The position numbers and the translations under genes are program-made. From Paramecium octaurelia (lineage: Eukaryota; Ciliophora; Oligohymenophorea; Peniculida; Parameciidae), in assembly GCA_905182995.1 (NCBI GenBank), contig CAJJDP010000043.1:310001-374000 (forward strand): a DNA stretch of 64,000 nt. Reading direction: 5' to 3'. The notes below the pieces were generated by a model. The model was not told where the DNA came from. It was given only the letters and a program-made list of their open reading frames with translations, and ran no database searches. Of the stretch, positions 10,957-24,800 are shown one piece after another (within the stretch, counting starts at the first letter, position 1; each line of letters begins with the position of its first letter).

Positions 10957-13900
10957 TCATTTTTGAAAATCACTCTATCCAATCATTGAATCATCGTTCT
11001 GTCCTTATTAGTTTCCATAATAGTAATATTTGCTATTTTGGAATGATTGCTATGTCAAAGGAGCAGTCTTCTCATAATTGGTTATATCAGCTAAATTATT
11101 CTTTTTTAGGACAGATATGTTTGCAGAAGATGTAGAAGTGTTATTAGAATGAGTTGGACTTAATTTTTAAAGTCCAATAGCTTAAATGATATAAAAAATT
11201 GCATACTTGAAATATTATTGATTGGATTTCGGTATGTACTGCCTGTCTTGATATTATTACTTGTCATGTTATGGGCAGCAACACTACGTCTGGTAGCTCT
11301 TTATTCATTTTTTAACTTCTCATTTTCTCTCAGTAACTATTCCTTTTTCTCTCCTATTTTTTCTAATTAATCTGATAATTCATTTTTGATATTATTTAAG
11401 TGATCTCTATCCAAATTCCATTTAGCTCTCTCTTTTTCAAACTCAAAAATAAGAGTTGACCTTTTACTCTCAACCTCTTTATATTTGGTTTCCAATTCTA
11501 CTATTTTAGCTTTCAAATTCTCTCTTTCTTATTCTAACATCTTTTAATATTCAAAGATCTTATGATCCCTATCTTATTTAATGTTTTCAATTTCTTATTA
11601 TAATCTCTTTTCATTATCTAGCATTTCAGCAAACTTCTTCTCTGACAACAATTGATTACCAATTTTTCCATGTTGATCAATTAAAATCTTATCTTTATGA
11701 GTTTTAACTTCTTTCTATAATCTTCTAATTTTATCTTCGTAATCTTAGACTATTCTTTAATGAGTTTGATTAGCTTCTTCAATTTATGATTAATATTTTC
11801 TTTCGACACTTAATAGTAACTCATTTAAATTGTTTTCTTACTCATCCTTCTCATTTGATCTAGCTCTTTATAAATGCATTAAAGTCATTTCAAATTTTTT
11901 TAATGCGTCCACTAAATCTTGCTTTGCCTATTCCTTTTGTTATTCCAAAAATTAAAATTTACCTTCCCACAAGGCTTTATCTCTTTCATAACTAGTATGG
12001 ATTTCGCTCTTCTCCTATTCCAATTAAAGATTAAATTATTTATATTTTTCTAATTCTTGTTGCAATGATTTCTTCTCTGTAGCTATTTATTCCCTCAAGG
12101 CAGCCTATTATTAAGCACCACTAGCAGATTCATCCTTTATTTTTGATTCTAATTCATTCTTTCTTGATTCTAAATGTCCTAGCTTTTCAGTTAGAATTGC
12201 CTTCTCTCTCTCTAAAGTTGATGCTTACTTATTATATTGATATTCGCTTTCTTTCAATTATTTCTTGATCTTCTCATACTTAGTTTCAATCGCTGTTTTT
12301 TCCTCTTATGCTCTTTCCAATTTCTATTCTAATTCAACTGAATATTCATTCTTTTATTATTTAATTTTCTCATCAAATCTTGATTACTAAGTATCTATTT
12401 ATTTTTATAAATCTTCAATCTTCTTCTACAAAAATTCATTTTACTATTAAATTAATGCTGTTTCTCTACCATATTCAATCTTCTTCTCTAAAAATTCATC
12501 ATTCATCTTTTGGAGTCTTTGCTTTGTCTCTTCTAATCTATCTATCAATTCTCTCTTTTCTTCCTACCATTCTTTCCTTGTTTATTCAAATTATTATTCC
12601 TTCCTTGTTTTCTCATTTTCCAAAAGATCTTTCTTCTATTATAATGCCATGAATTCTTTTTGTAGATTATTTAACTAACTTGATAGAACATCAATTTTCG
12701 AAATTAAGCTTTTTCTTTCTGTAGTGAAAGAGTTCATTTATTATTCTAAAGTAGCGTTATTGTTATTCTAAAGGGATATGAGTTATTCTTTAGTTTCTTT
12801 AATATGTTTTTCAAAGATCTCAATAGTTTACTATTTCAAAGCAATTTCATGATCATATTATTGAATTGTATTTGTATATTGTTATACTTGATCTCTTAAG
12901 TCATCCTTTAGAGTTTCAATTTCCTCTTCGTAATTTTATTCAGTTTCTCTAAGTTTATGATAGAATTCTTCTTAAGCTGCTTAGAATTTCTTTTCGCTCT
13001 TCTCTTTCTCCTCACATATTCTTCTTTCCAATCTTTCCCTTTCAATTTCATAGAAATTCTTTAACTAAGTCAAAGATTCTTCTGCTTTTGTTTGAGCCAA
13101 ATTAACCTCCCTTGCTGTTTTAGTGTCAGCTTCATCCATAGCTTATTCCAACGATTTAATCTTCTTCTAATATCTTAACTCTTATTCTTTCAATATTGAC
13201 AATTTCTATCCATCTAAAGTTTTGTTTTGTTCAAGCAATTTATTTTTTTGTTCTTCTGTGCTTTAGAGTTATTCCTTAAGGTTCTCAATCTCTTTAATGA
13301 GATCTCCAGTCTCAAATTTAACTTTGAGTTCCAATTCACTATTTCTCTCATTCAATTGATCTACTTGTTATTATAATCTCTTCTTAACACTTTCATATTC
13401 ATTCTCTATATTTTTAAGATCTCTCCTATGTTATTCTCTTAAGTCATTCATTTTGGCAGCATCAACCTTATAAGTCGATTCGTTGCTTGAATTCTCAAAA
13501 GCCTTCATGATAGCTTCGTGAGACTTTTTGTTTTCTTCAATTTACTTTTTGTATTCATCCAATTGAACCTCCATGAATTCCATCTTTTATTACATCAGAG
13601 CTTTATCTTTTTCACTATGACTCTTAGTTTATTTCAATTAATCATCCTTAGCTTTGATGAGATCCTCCAATCCTTGAACCTTCTCTAACAATTCATTGAC
13701 TTAATTATTAGCATCATTCTTTAACATTTATTACATCTATTCCTCATTTCTCTTGTATTCTCTGAGTTCTCTTGTCAATGCTTGTATTTATTCATTCAAT
13801 TCAAAGTTTTATTTGGTTAAACTTCTTTCTTTATGTTCAAACTTTTTGAAATCATTCTCAAAATTGGATTCCTTTTCAATCAATTCATTCTCCATTTCAT

Positions 13901-15943
13901 TAAGTTTTTCCTGCAAATCATTGAGTTTCTATTATAATTATCTAATCATTTAATCAGACTTAGTTTGTTAATCCTTTGATTGCAAACTATGTTCTTTTCT
14001 GAGATTTTTTATTTCATTTTAATATTCAACCTCCTTTGCATTCATCTCATTGACTAACTTCTCAAAGAAAGTGATTTTTTATTCCAATAGAGCCCTCTCT
14101 TTTTCAAACTCAGAGTTTCCAAAAAGAGTATTCCTCTCCATATCCTTATTGAATTCTTCTGCTTTTAAGACCTATCCTCTTAATTCTTAAATTTATCTAG
14201 TCAATTCAATTTTTTCATTTTCAGATTCTAATTTCAAATCCCTCTCTACCTATTCCTTTTGTATTTTAAGTTCTTCTAAGTTATCCCTGGCAACTTATTC
14301 CCTGAGTTCTATTTCACTTTTTTCACTTTCTACCTATGCCAATTTCATCAAAAGATTATTTTTATCTTTCAAACTATCCTATCTAACCTCTTTCAATTCC
14401 TATTCTAATTTTTTTTGAGTTTCAGAAGCAACATTTTTCATCATATCTGTCTCTTGAGCATATTATCTAATAAATAGATTAGATCCTTCAATTAAGGCTC
14501 TTTAGAGATATTCTAAAATGATTTGATTTCTAGTTCCTACTTTAGGTCCATTTTCAATAAAAAAGTTGTAAAACATTTTGATATCTTTTTCATACTCTCC
14601 AAAAGATTTGTATTCTCCTAGTTTAAGTTTTCTATCGATAGGCTAGAATTCTTATTAAATAAATTAAGAGCACATTCTTGAACCTTCTCTATCATTTTCC
14701 TATTTCACTGCAGCAAATCTCTATTTGATTCTTCTTTATAATTCTAATTTGTATTCATCAGCATCCCCAACACATTTCTTTTTGAATAAGGCAAGGGCCT
14801 ATTCCTTAAGACTTTTATTAAAGGCCTTTAAATCTTCATTAGAGATGGGGAATCTATTGTGCAGGTTTTCCTTAAGGATTTATTCATAAGTATCAAATGC
14901 TTCAGCAACAGCTTTTTAACATTCATTCTTGCAAATATAGGTCCAAGCAGATTCAATGGCAGGGACAGCTCCATTATTAATGGCTGTGACATAGGAACGA
15001 ATTAAATCACAATACATTTAACCTGAAAGAGTCTTTCCATTCAACATTTTTGGTCTGATTCTATTGAGTATTTTTTTTCTTAGATTGATGACCTATTCAA
15101 AAAATTCAGGTCTTAACTTATCAAAATCCAAGTTTTCTAAATTTTGGAGACTGCTTTCTTCAGTCAAAGGTCTTACTAATGTAATACAATCTCTATCTTT
15201 AAAGAATGTTGTCAATAATTTTCTAATTTTATTCTTTTGATCAATTCCTTCTGAGGATCCCTTCTAGACGACAAGTGCATTTTCTAAATAATCCTTGGAT
15301 GTAATTTATTCTCTGTTCTTGTCAATTAGTTGAAGTGTAAAGTCTCTCACAACCCAATAAAATTATGGAAAGTATTGTGACAAATCCTCCAGATCTTGAA
15401 GGGATTACCCACTAAAAATAATAAATTATGATTTACCTCTTTAATTGAATATTTTTAGTGAGATTAACAACGAGACTAAGGTTTTGGAGGGCATTTTCAT
15501 CGATACTGCCAACGGAATTGTAAATGAAACATGATGTCAATAGAATGGTTAAAGAGAAGATTCTAATATCATGCGTAGAGTCTTCATCTGGAGCACCCAA
15601 TCCTTCGCTATCAACGACTAAGATTGAGCAGCTTTCTCCATCGCTAGTTTAACCTAGTAATGGTTTGCCCCACATCCAAAGTCCCTTTGTGCATGGTAGT
15701 ACAGTTGGACCAACACCAAAACCATCGGATCTATTTAGAAGCATTCTATTGAGGAGGTAGGATTTCCCAGTTCTATACATGCCTGCGACTCCAACAATTC
15801 CGATGGGTTATGGGATATTTTTAATTATTTCTATCGCATCAGGGTTTACTTGATAAGCTGTTGTGATTTAGCAAATATTTACTTTGTGTTTCTTATTAGT
15901 AAAAAATAAGAGGCATTGCTTCTTCTTTGAATGATTTCTTCAT
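10957..15943 (-). CDS. Guanylate-binding-protein (GBP) GTPase with giant coiled coil
   Basis: ATG 15941-15943 (MKKSFKEEAMPLIFYQQ), TGA 10957-10959; about 1,640 residues. The GBP large-GTPase domain has a P-loop GVAGMYRTGKS, switch-I Thr in VGPTVLPCTKGLW, the DxxG-type motif VVDSEGLG and the GBP base-recognition RD motif in WVVRDFTLQL. A GBP-type helical region follows (SAWTYICKNEC among others). The remaining two thirds is Glu/Lys/Gln-rich coiled coil, ending in a Ser/Thr/Asn-rich tail. Introns of 25 nt near the start, 25 nt near 15420-15450 and 26 nt near 11185 restore the frame. Animal GBPs are about 600 residues, so the coiled coil is far longer. Likely a membrane- or cytoskeleton-tethering dynamin-superfamily GTPase; its process in this cell is unknown. 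Confidence 0.88.
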
Positions 15944-16330
15944 TTTGTGTAAAATTTGAATTTAAAATTAATGAAATGCGTAAATAAATAATTAACTGCT
16001 ATTAAACAGTTGAAACTTATTTACCAAAAATATAATCCCAAAGTTTCATTGATTAAATTGATTACTAATATACTAAATTGAATGAATGTTGTAAATTCAA
16101 TTTTAAATAAGTTACTACCAATTGTGAGTGATCTAAATTTATTAATTTAAAAATTAAATTTTATCATACATCTAAATGATTAAGATAAGATGATTATCCA
16201 ATACAATTTATATCTAGTACAAGAAATTTCATTTAAATTCACATACCAAGTGTCTTACTCTATCAAAAAGAGGATCAAAGTAAGTTAATTGATTTTGAGA
16301 TCATTAAATTTAATAATAAAATATTAAATA
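15944..16330. other. Intergenic, divergent promoter region
   Basis: AT-rich, between the start codons of the GBP gene (minus) and the zinc-finger gene (plus). No gene, RNA or repeat was recognised. Confidence 0.6.
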
Positions 16331-17776
16331 ATGAACAATCCCTAAGATTAATTAAGAAAGGCTTTGAAACGTTACAACAATAATGATAAGCCTAATAATA
16401 ATCGCAATTGTAGATCTTAATAACTTTAAATGCCTTAAGTTCCTAAGGGAATGCTGAGTATGAATAGCGCATAAAAATCTGAACGAAATGCTAAATTAAG
16501 CGATACAGGTAGCTAGCAATTATAATTTAGATACCACCGATGTGACTCATTATAACCTCAATTTCTCATAACCAATTCAATCCTCATATTAAGTAGAACA
16601 TCTAGACTTGAGTTTCTTTAAAATTTAACCTTGTAAGATCCCGGGCAGTCATAGTCACAAACATTGTCCCTTCTACCATAATGCTAAAGATAGAAAAAGG
16701 TATAACCATGATAAAAATTAGAAATAATACGTAATATTCAGCAGAGTTATGTGCATATGTTGAAAGCAATTAATAGTGTCCATACGGGGATAATTGCAAT
16801 AAGGCACATAATAGAGTAGAATAACTTTATAGACCAGACAATTACAAAACTAAATTCTGCTCATACTATCCAAATAACATCTCTTAATGTGATTATGGAA
16901 AATTTTGTTCATTTGCACATTCAGAAGCAGATATAGTAATCGAATTGATTCATAATTTGGAATATGATGATGATTTCTTTATGTTTTATTATAAGAGTGT
17001 GTGGTGTCCTTTCAACCTTACCCAACATGATAAAGCTTTGTGTGTTTATGCTCATAATTGGTAAGATTTTAGAAGAAAACCATAAATTTATCAATATCAT
17101 CCAGTTCCTTGTCCGAGTTGGAACACTGCAGAATATATCTTGGAGTATTATAGTGGATGCTAGGAAGGTTTCAATTGTGGGAAATGTCATGGTTGGAAGG
17201 AACTTGAATATCATCCCATGCTGTTTAGAACTAAACTATGTATAAATTAACAATGTTCAAAGACTGATTGTTCATTCTATCATAATAATTAAGAAAAACG
17301 GTAATTGAATAGATTATGGTAGATGTATTGATTAATTGTCTCAATTCAGAGTATTTAAAATAGTTCCCAGAAACAGAATTGTGTAGAACATTTTCAAAGT
17401 TCGAGATAAGAGCCTACTAAATTCTCAAAGGAATGCGAGTAACAAATCATAAGACCTGACCTTGAGTTATTAGAAACACTGCAGCACGAGTGATCAACAA
17501 TGGCTTGGACACAATTTACAAAACAGTTTTCAATATGACCAAGATTTGGACGAAGGCAAATAGAACAGTAAGGGATAACATTACCAAACTACCTTGATTT
17601 CCATTTAAGAAAGAACGGGTATACATATTTTATTAGAACATTAAGATTCCGATGAGTTAAAGGATTTAAAAGACTTAATGAGGAAGAAATCAAATTCAGT
17701 TGTTGAAGACAAATAAAATAATGATGATAATGAACATGTTCGTACAGTTTTGAAAATGATTGACATGGACCAGTGA
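16331..17776 (+). CDS. Unkempt-like CCCH zinc-finger protein
   Basis: ATG 16331, TGA 17774-17776. Introns of about 22 nt near 16508, 16700 and 17303 restore the frame. After a polar Asn/Gln-rich start there is a cluster of Cys/His fingers: CKIPGSHSHKHCPFYHNAKD, then CAYVESNQQCPYGDNCNKAH with RVEQLYRPDNYKTKFC following, then CDYGKFCSFAH. A second cluster includes CPFNLTQHDKALCVYAH, CQEGFNCGKCHGWKELEYHP, and CINQQCSKTDCSFYH. The order CPFYHNxKDRKR ... EQxYxPxxYKTKxC ... FCSFAH is that of the second triplet in metazoan Unkempt RNA-binding proteins and related plant RR-TZF proteins. The C-terminal 170 residues are low-complexity. No RING finger is present, unlike metazoan Unkempt. Probably a cytoplasmic mRNA-binding regulator. 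Confidence 0.8.
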
Positions 17777-17851
17777 ATAAATATATTTTATATAATTCAA
17801 GAACTCCTCCTAAGAAAACATTATACATAATTAAAAATATATTTGAAATCA

Positions 17852-19945
17852 ATGCAAGGCAATTAAGGTTCCTAGAAGAAAGATATTGAATTTGGTTCTT
17901 GCCCGTTTTCAGAAGCTATGAAACCCCCCAAAGGCCATGAGAAGTATACAGATAAATCCAAATGTCCTTTCCAACAAATGCAGCAACAACCAGAGATCAA
18001 AATTGCAGATGGAAGTGCTGAAAAGAAAAAAGAGAAAAAGGAAAAGTAACCCAAAGGAGGATGTCCATTTATGTCAAGTGAAAAAAAGAAAAATCCGCCT
18101 CTAGCCCACCTTGAAGAATAATATGACACTTATTATATAAGTCCTTTGAATTATCTACTTGATACTCGTGGATTGTGGATGTTGGCATTTGATTCTAAGG
18201 AAGTTAAAAAAGGTAAGGCTCTCTATTATTCAATCTTAGGTCCAATTAAGGATAGAAGGAAAGTGTTCGATACATATCCAACTTATTTGAAAAGTACACT
18301 GTTTCATGATGACGAAAACACAAAAAAACTTAGACAATGTGAAGTGGCCTAACGATTTTTTGTTTATGATAAGTTTAGAGAAAAAGGTATTAATAATTGT
18401 CATTAACAGGAAATAAACTATTGCAAAAATAAGAATATGATGAGGCTATTAGATATTATGAAAGAGCATTGGGATGTTTCCGTTACTTGGAAGTAGTAGA
18501 GCCTCCTGAGGAAGAATCTGATGAAGACGAGGCAAATCAATAATAAGATACTTCCAATATGACTGAGAAGGAACGAAAGGAACTTGAAGATATGAAAAAA
18601 TCAGCAAAATAATATAGGAAAGAATAAAAGGAATTCAAAAAATAATACAAATCATTAATGACTATTTATACTGATGAAAATGTTAAATACAATGGAGTTG
18701 AACACATTCAAGTACTCATTTCATTCATTCCTTTTAGGACGAGGCTGATAAAGAAATGTGTAATTCCATTATGTACGGTCTGTATCTCAATATGTCTGTT
18801 TGTTATATGAAGATGTCACATTTCGATTTAGCAAGAAGGATCTTGGATGATGCAGGTGTTATTTAGAAGGAAAATTCATAATATTTGTTTAGGTATTCTT
18901 AAGCAATCTTATATGATAAATGGTCTACCTATAAAGATCTACTTAGAGCAAAAGAACTTATTGAGAAAGCTATTAGTTTATCCAACGTTGAGAACATATT
19001 CAAATAAGGCCCTGGAATATTGAAGTTGATGGGCTTAGAAAATGCTAAAGAAATCTATGTTGAACATGCACACAGAGTTATGGAAGCATTGAAATTAAAG
19101 AAATAGTGGGTTTAAGAAATTGTAGAACCATTATTCTTAAGGGCCAAGGAAATTGATGAAATTGAATAAGAGATGATTGAAGATGGCAAAGTTCCTTATG
19201 AAGAAGGTGTTACAGACGTAGTTGATCCAGAAGATTTGATTCAATAGCCTAATGAAACTGATAAACAATTCTTATATCGAGTATGCATGCCACAATTGGC
19301 TTAAGAACATCAGGAATACGAAATTGTTAAGGAAATGGTTAACAAATATTATAGAATCATAGAGTTTTATGCTGTAATAAAAATAATCATATCTTTAGGA
19401 ACAAAAGAAATATGATTAAGTAAAGATTGCAAAGTAGGAATTGTAAAGACTCCTAGAAACAGTATAAACAATGTCATTCTATATGAATTTGGATCTCATT
19501 GATTATGAAAATGATGAAATCCTTAAAGAGCTTGTAACCAAACATTAGATAAACTTTACTGACAGAAAATATGTCAGAAGATTGATTAGACTTTGTAGAG
19601 AAAATGTGACTGAAATCTTTGGTTAAGGAAAATTCAATTTCGAAGTACTATCATTATTCAATATTTCAGGTGTTTGAATATGCTATGACTGATTACTTCA
19701 AGAAAAAGAGAGAGCAAGAAGAAAAAGAGAGAGAAGAGCACTTAAAATAACATCCTGAACCTGTGAAACCAAAATAAGAGTCTTCATTCTTGAAGAAAAC
19801 CTTATTTTCAACTGAATTTTGGATGCAAGTATTCTATTGTTTTTATTATTAATAGATGTTCGTTTTATTGTTGGTTATGGGAGGAATGTTCTATTTTAAC
19901 AACAACACAGGTTTCCTTGGTAAACTCTTCTCCCTCAAAAAATGA
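17852..19945 (+). CDS. TPR protein with three Cys-Pro-Phe motifs and C-terminal membrane anchor
   Basis: ATG 17852, TGA 19943-19945. The N-terminal 75 residues carry SCPFSEA, KCPFQQM and GCPFMSS, each a Cys-Pro dipeptide in a basic or Gln-rich context. A conserved-looking domain follows (YYISPLNYLLDTRGLWMLAF), then TPR units (FREKGNKLLQKQEYDEAIRY with YERAL after it; YLNMSVCYMKMSHFDLARRI). Introns of 23, 26, 25, 25 and 27 nt restore the frame throughout. The end is a lone hydrophobic helix (FVLLLVMGGMFYFN) then a short basic tail, so the protein is probably tail-anchored facing the cytosol. FKBP8/AIP-type TPR proteins have a similar arrangement, but no FKBP fold was recognised. Confidence 0.82.
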
Positions 19946-20937
19946 GAGCATACTTGAAAATGAAAAAATAGATCATTATTATTTTTATATATTTTATTAT
20001 ATTCCCTTTTCACTTTATTTTAATTATTATGGATTAATATTAATCAAATTAAATAATGGCTTTTGATTTATTATTATTATACAATTCTAAATGTAAATGT
20101 CAAAGCAATAATGAATGCTAATAGTTTTTATGTAATTTTAATTGTAAATGAAAATTAACGATCTTGTTATTTAAGTTTAATTATTCTACTGTCAGGACTT
20201 CGTTGTAGAAATTATTAATTCCCAAAAGGTATCAATTGTTGTATTTTTGAATATTACATTGTATGGTTAAGAATTTTATATAAATATAAAAATGTTTATA
20301 TAATGAATTACTCAATTCGATTCAAGCAATGTATTTCTCACTTTATATATATAAAAAATTTAAGGAAAAATAATTATAGATTCGAGTCTAGACAAATTAA
20401 ATTCAGAACAGAATATACAGAGTGTTAAGGAGTTTAATCTTTAATTCCTTTCCCCAGGAGCTCATCCATTTCGCTTAGATTACTTTACATTTTAAATAAC
20501 AATAAACCTAATAATAGTGACTAGAGAACTTTGTGTTGAAGTTAAAGCCAATCATAATCTTCGATTGTAATAATAATGAAGACTTATGATAACAGTTAAA
20601 TAATGGGCACAAAACCAATACATTACCAGAATATTTAAAGATGAATTATACATCTAACAAAAGGCAATAAAATTAATAGAAAAGGTAAATTTAATTTGAA
20701 TATGATATATGGTCAGAAACATTCAAGTCACTTAATGACTTACATATCTGTTTCTACCAAGAATAACTCCCAATCTAATATTTTATTACTTATCTCTATC
20801 TGATTATTATTAATATAATAAAAATTTTAATTAATATGGGTGTAAGAAAATTAATTTTTTGATTAATGAAATTTGATAATTAAAAAGAAATTTTAAAAAT
20901 CAAGAATGTTTGAATTTCTTTTTGGAATTTTGAAATA
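19946..20937. other. Long AT-rich intergenic stretch
   Basis: Nearly 1 kb with no frame that reads like protein on either strand and no recognisable RNA gene. Unusual in this dense region; could hold a decayed gene or an unrecognised ncRNA. Confidence 0.5.
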
Positions 20938-21612
20938 ATGCAGAATACCAAGACTTTTAAATTTTAAGATACAATGAACTTTTAACCTAAAGGTACAATT
21001 ATAAATTACCCAAATCTTCTAGATTGTATTCTCTAAACAAATAGAATTAAAGAAAATACCAACCTAGACTATTTAAATCTAAATTAGAAAGATTATTATA
21101 AATAATATTTTTACTTTATGCTTAATTACACTAAAGACTGTTTTTCTAACTTTTCTGAGAAAAGAGTGAAGGAAAGAAGTGTTGAAGATGCTCTATATCG
21201 AGTAAGGGAATGGAGAAGAATTTATGAGTCCGGTTAATAAAAGGGTTCTAATAAGGAATCGAGAATCACACTTTAAGAGGCTGCTAAATAAGTTAAAATA
21301 CCAAAAAAGACATTAGAGGACTACATATAGATTTTCAATAAAGTTAGTTTAATAGCTCAAATTCAAGATTTTTCGAACAAAAAAATGGGATTTCTGAGGA
21401 CATTTATAAGGAAAAATAAAGCTAAGATTAGGAAGGCTGCTCAGGCGATAAGATAGAACCAGCGCGATTGTCTTGATGTCAAAATTGAAGAATCCCTTCC
21501 GCACTACCTAAAGAATCAATTGGAAAACTCAATGACTTACGAGATAAAGGAAGGAAATTTAAAAAATGATTTTAATTTCGATATCAAAATAGAAAAATAA
21601 GAGGAGGAATGA
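20938..21612 (+). CDS. Small protein with HTH-like VREWRRIYE...KKTLEDY domain
   Basis: Single open frame, ATG 20938 to TGA 21610-21612, 224 residues, no intron needed. The centre has a pattern I have seen in many ciliate proteins: VREWRRIYESG, a basic linker, then RITLQEAAKQVKIPKKTLED, where a Leu-x-x-Ala-Ala-x-x-(hydrophobic) helix, a turn and a KKxLxDY helix look like a helix-turn-helix. C-terminal half is basic (FIRKNKAKIRKAAQAIRQNQ), then acidic at the end. A DNA-binding role is plausible but inferred only. Confidence 0.7.
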
Positions 21613-21747
21613 GAGCATCTTCCTCCTAATATCTAATTTTGATTATTAAATATTTATTCTTAATGATTGAATTAAAAATTATCAAACCGAAAAACAACAT
21701 CTATCTGATTGTGAGAATAATAACTTACTATCACCAAATTTAAACAC

Positions 21748-21869
21748 AAATTAATATAAATTAATATAAATTAATTCAAAAAAAATACTACAAAGGAATT
21801 CTAAATTTATTTTTATTGCGTAAAATTAATGTCTACATAAGCTAATATACTTATAATATATATATATAT
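21748..21869. repeat. Short AT-rich tandem repeats in intergenic gap
   Basis: Two tandem copies of TTAATATAAA plus a partial third around 21751-21775, and an alternating (AT)7 at 21856-21869. Simple-sequence repeats just after the HECT gene stop. Confidence 0.6.
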
Positions 21870-21874
21870 TGACT

Positions 21875-24800
21875 TCACCATTCACCTTCCTCAAACAAGC
21901 TATCATCTTCATCTTCGTCCCTATTGCGTCTATGTCGAGCATTTGGATCTAGATTTACTCGAGGATCAGCATTCATGCTATCACAATCCAAATTTATGGC
22001 TGTTAGTAATTACTTCTTCAAGATCTAAATTTTAATATATCTAAATACATCTTTGCTAGAATAATTGGGTAATTCTAAATTAAAGAAACAAGTATCTGCT
22101 TTTGGCAGTGCTTTATTAGGCTATTTAGTATTAACAGTAGAAGGTTTAATCATAAATCTGATTTAATTTCGATCGAATTCTTCATCATTGGCGGGTAATC
22201 TCTCTTAGCCCCAACAGAATTTAATGAATCTCAATTTCTCTTATTCTGATAGTTCATAGAGTGCCTCCCAAAAGAATTTAATTCTATCACTGTTTTCATT
22301 TAAGTCTCCAGAATATCTTGTATGTCTCTTAAGGAGATCCACATCTACAATAGGTCGTCCACATACCCATAATTCCAAATCTTCTGCTGATACCCCTAGA
22401 ATTTGATATAAAATGTAATATACAATTTAATAAAGGCGAAGGAATTATTTTGATTAATCCTTTGATCAGACTTTCGCATTGTAACTCACTTTCAGTACAT
22501 TTGACTTCTATCAATTTATTAATATATTCAAGTCTTTCCTCATATTTGACTGGTATTTTGCTGCCATTCTAAAATATAAAATATATAAAATTACTTCTTT
22601 TAATTCTTGTACACTTTTATCAGTTCTCAGAGTAACCCAATTTTCGAAAATATTCTCTTCAAATGTCGATTCAGGACATTCCTACATAAAATTGATTAAG
22701 TTGCACATGGTTGCATCAATTTGTTCAATGTCTTCAAATGTGATTTTCTCACCTACAATTTATTTCCAAAATATTGATGGTAAATCCAAGGAGAAGTGAG
22801 TGGCAGTTCTGATTGCAATTGCCATCAAGATTCCCAGAAATTCATATAAGTGTAAATAGAAATTCGATCTTGCACTGGGATTTAGAACAAATTTATCTTT
22901 ATGGTTTCCTAATTTAGCTTGATTATTGGTTGAAGGATATAATAACAATTATGAAGATTGTAATTCTTTGCTAATATCAGCAAAAAATTATCTATAGGGT
23001 CCACTCTCTCCTTAGACATCCTCACCCTTGAAATTGACCTCGAAAGCTAAGAATGGATCAGTTCCTTGTGGTTTTATTGGTCTTAATAGAGTAGGAGGTA
23101 TATTTTTCATCTGTTCATAGGCCATGGTGAATAAGAAATCCTATTGGTTTGTTTTTCCATTACGATTTGCCAATCGGATACGTTCTACATTGATCTTGGG
23201 AGGCGAGTCTCTGCTAATACTTGTTTTATTCAGAACTCTCTAAACTATATCCACTTTTGTAGGAGTCATACAAAACTGTCTTAAGACCTGCATATAATTT
23301 CCCATAGATAGGAAGATTGTGCGTTATTAGAATTCTTATGATGTACCAATAGGAACATCCATATTAATAAATTGTCCACAAGTCTCTAAGTATCGATTGA
23401 AGAGTTTAATTATAGCCCAAGACTACCGAATAACATATATTGGAGCATTAACAAGATCTTAATATTTAGTCAAACAGTTGATGAAATCTTGATAATTAAT
23501 AGCCTGTTCGTCTATTAGATTTCTAATTCTTTTTGGATTGTAAGTTCTTACAGCCTTGGTTTCTTTGCAAATATCGAATTCGATTAATTTAAGGAGATGC
23601 TTCATCTATTAAATGGGTAAGATTTGAATTTTATTTGGGTTTTGTACTAATTAATAATGGAGATCATAACCCTATGTTTCTAAATATTTCCAGCTTTCTA
23701 TTGCATCCATGCTACCCATTTCTTCTAAAAACTTCGGATTTATTTGTGCTCTGAAATATTCTAATCTGTGTTACAGGAATACTTGTAAGAAGGATGCAGC
23801 TTTTTCAAGGATTTGTTTGCCAGAATAGATTTAGAAAGTGTTCTCAAGTTTAGCATTTTATAATTCTTATAATTCAGATGTGAGTTATTGCAATTTTTAT
23901 TGACACTCTTTTATTTTTTATTATTGCAATTGCAATTGTGGTTATTTAGGTTATTGTAACTTAGATTTATAGACTTACTATTTCTATTTCTTTTCTTATT
24001 ATCTATTGAGTTATTTTAATAGATTTTATTGAGCCTCGATTGCTTGATTGATTTGCTTCATTTTTTATTCCTTCTCAATTTGTTTTTCAGTATAATACTT
24101 TTTAATCTTATCCTGAATCCTTTCTATTAGATCTTCAAAGAACTGCTTCTCTCTTTTGTCAGCTTTTTCGTCTTCTTCATCAACGTTGACCTAAACTGAT
24201 TGCTATTCTAACTATTAAGATTAATCTTCCTTTTCTTTATAAGGGACTTTGTTGGCTGGTGCTGGATTTTCACATATAGCACATTAAGAAGAATCCCAGA
24301 AATTATGAGCAAAGGTACACATTTCACATTGCCATAGTTTGACAGCTTCCTAGACAGGTTCAGGAGGCAACTGTATTTCAACATTCTCTAGATTTAATTA
24401 TTAAAATCCATCAATCAGGATAATAGCTTGATTTTATTTTCTAAATATGTCAACAGCAGGATTTAGTATTCTGACTAATTACTCTTGTAATACGTCTTGA
24501 ATGTCACAAGGCAATCCTTGCATGTATATCAATTGATCCCATTGATTGGACTGTAACATTTCATTAATTTGATCAATCTATTCATTGTACAAGGGTTTTC
24601 CGCATTTAATAAAATCAGCAATCTAAATAAAGTGACGATAGGCATTTAACCAATCTGGAATCTAAATTTTAGTCTTATCAGGGATGGCAACAGCTAAGAG
24701 TTCAGTCAAATCTTGGAGATAGGATGAATACAAAACATTAGGTTCTACTTTTTGTATATTATAGATTTTGACAGCATCATTAACCAAATGTGTTAGTAGA

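Noticed and set aside
12380..13953. Plus-strand hydrophobic frames
   Set aside because: They are antisense shadows of the Glu/Lys/Gln-rich coiled coil of the GBP gene.
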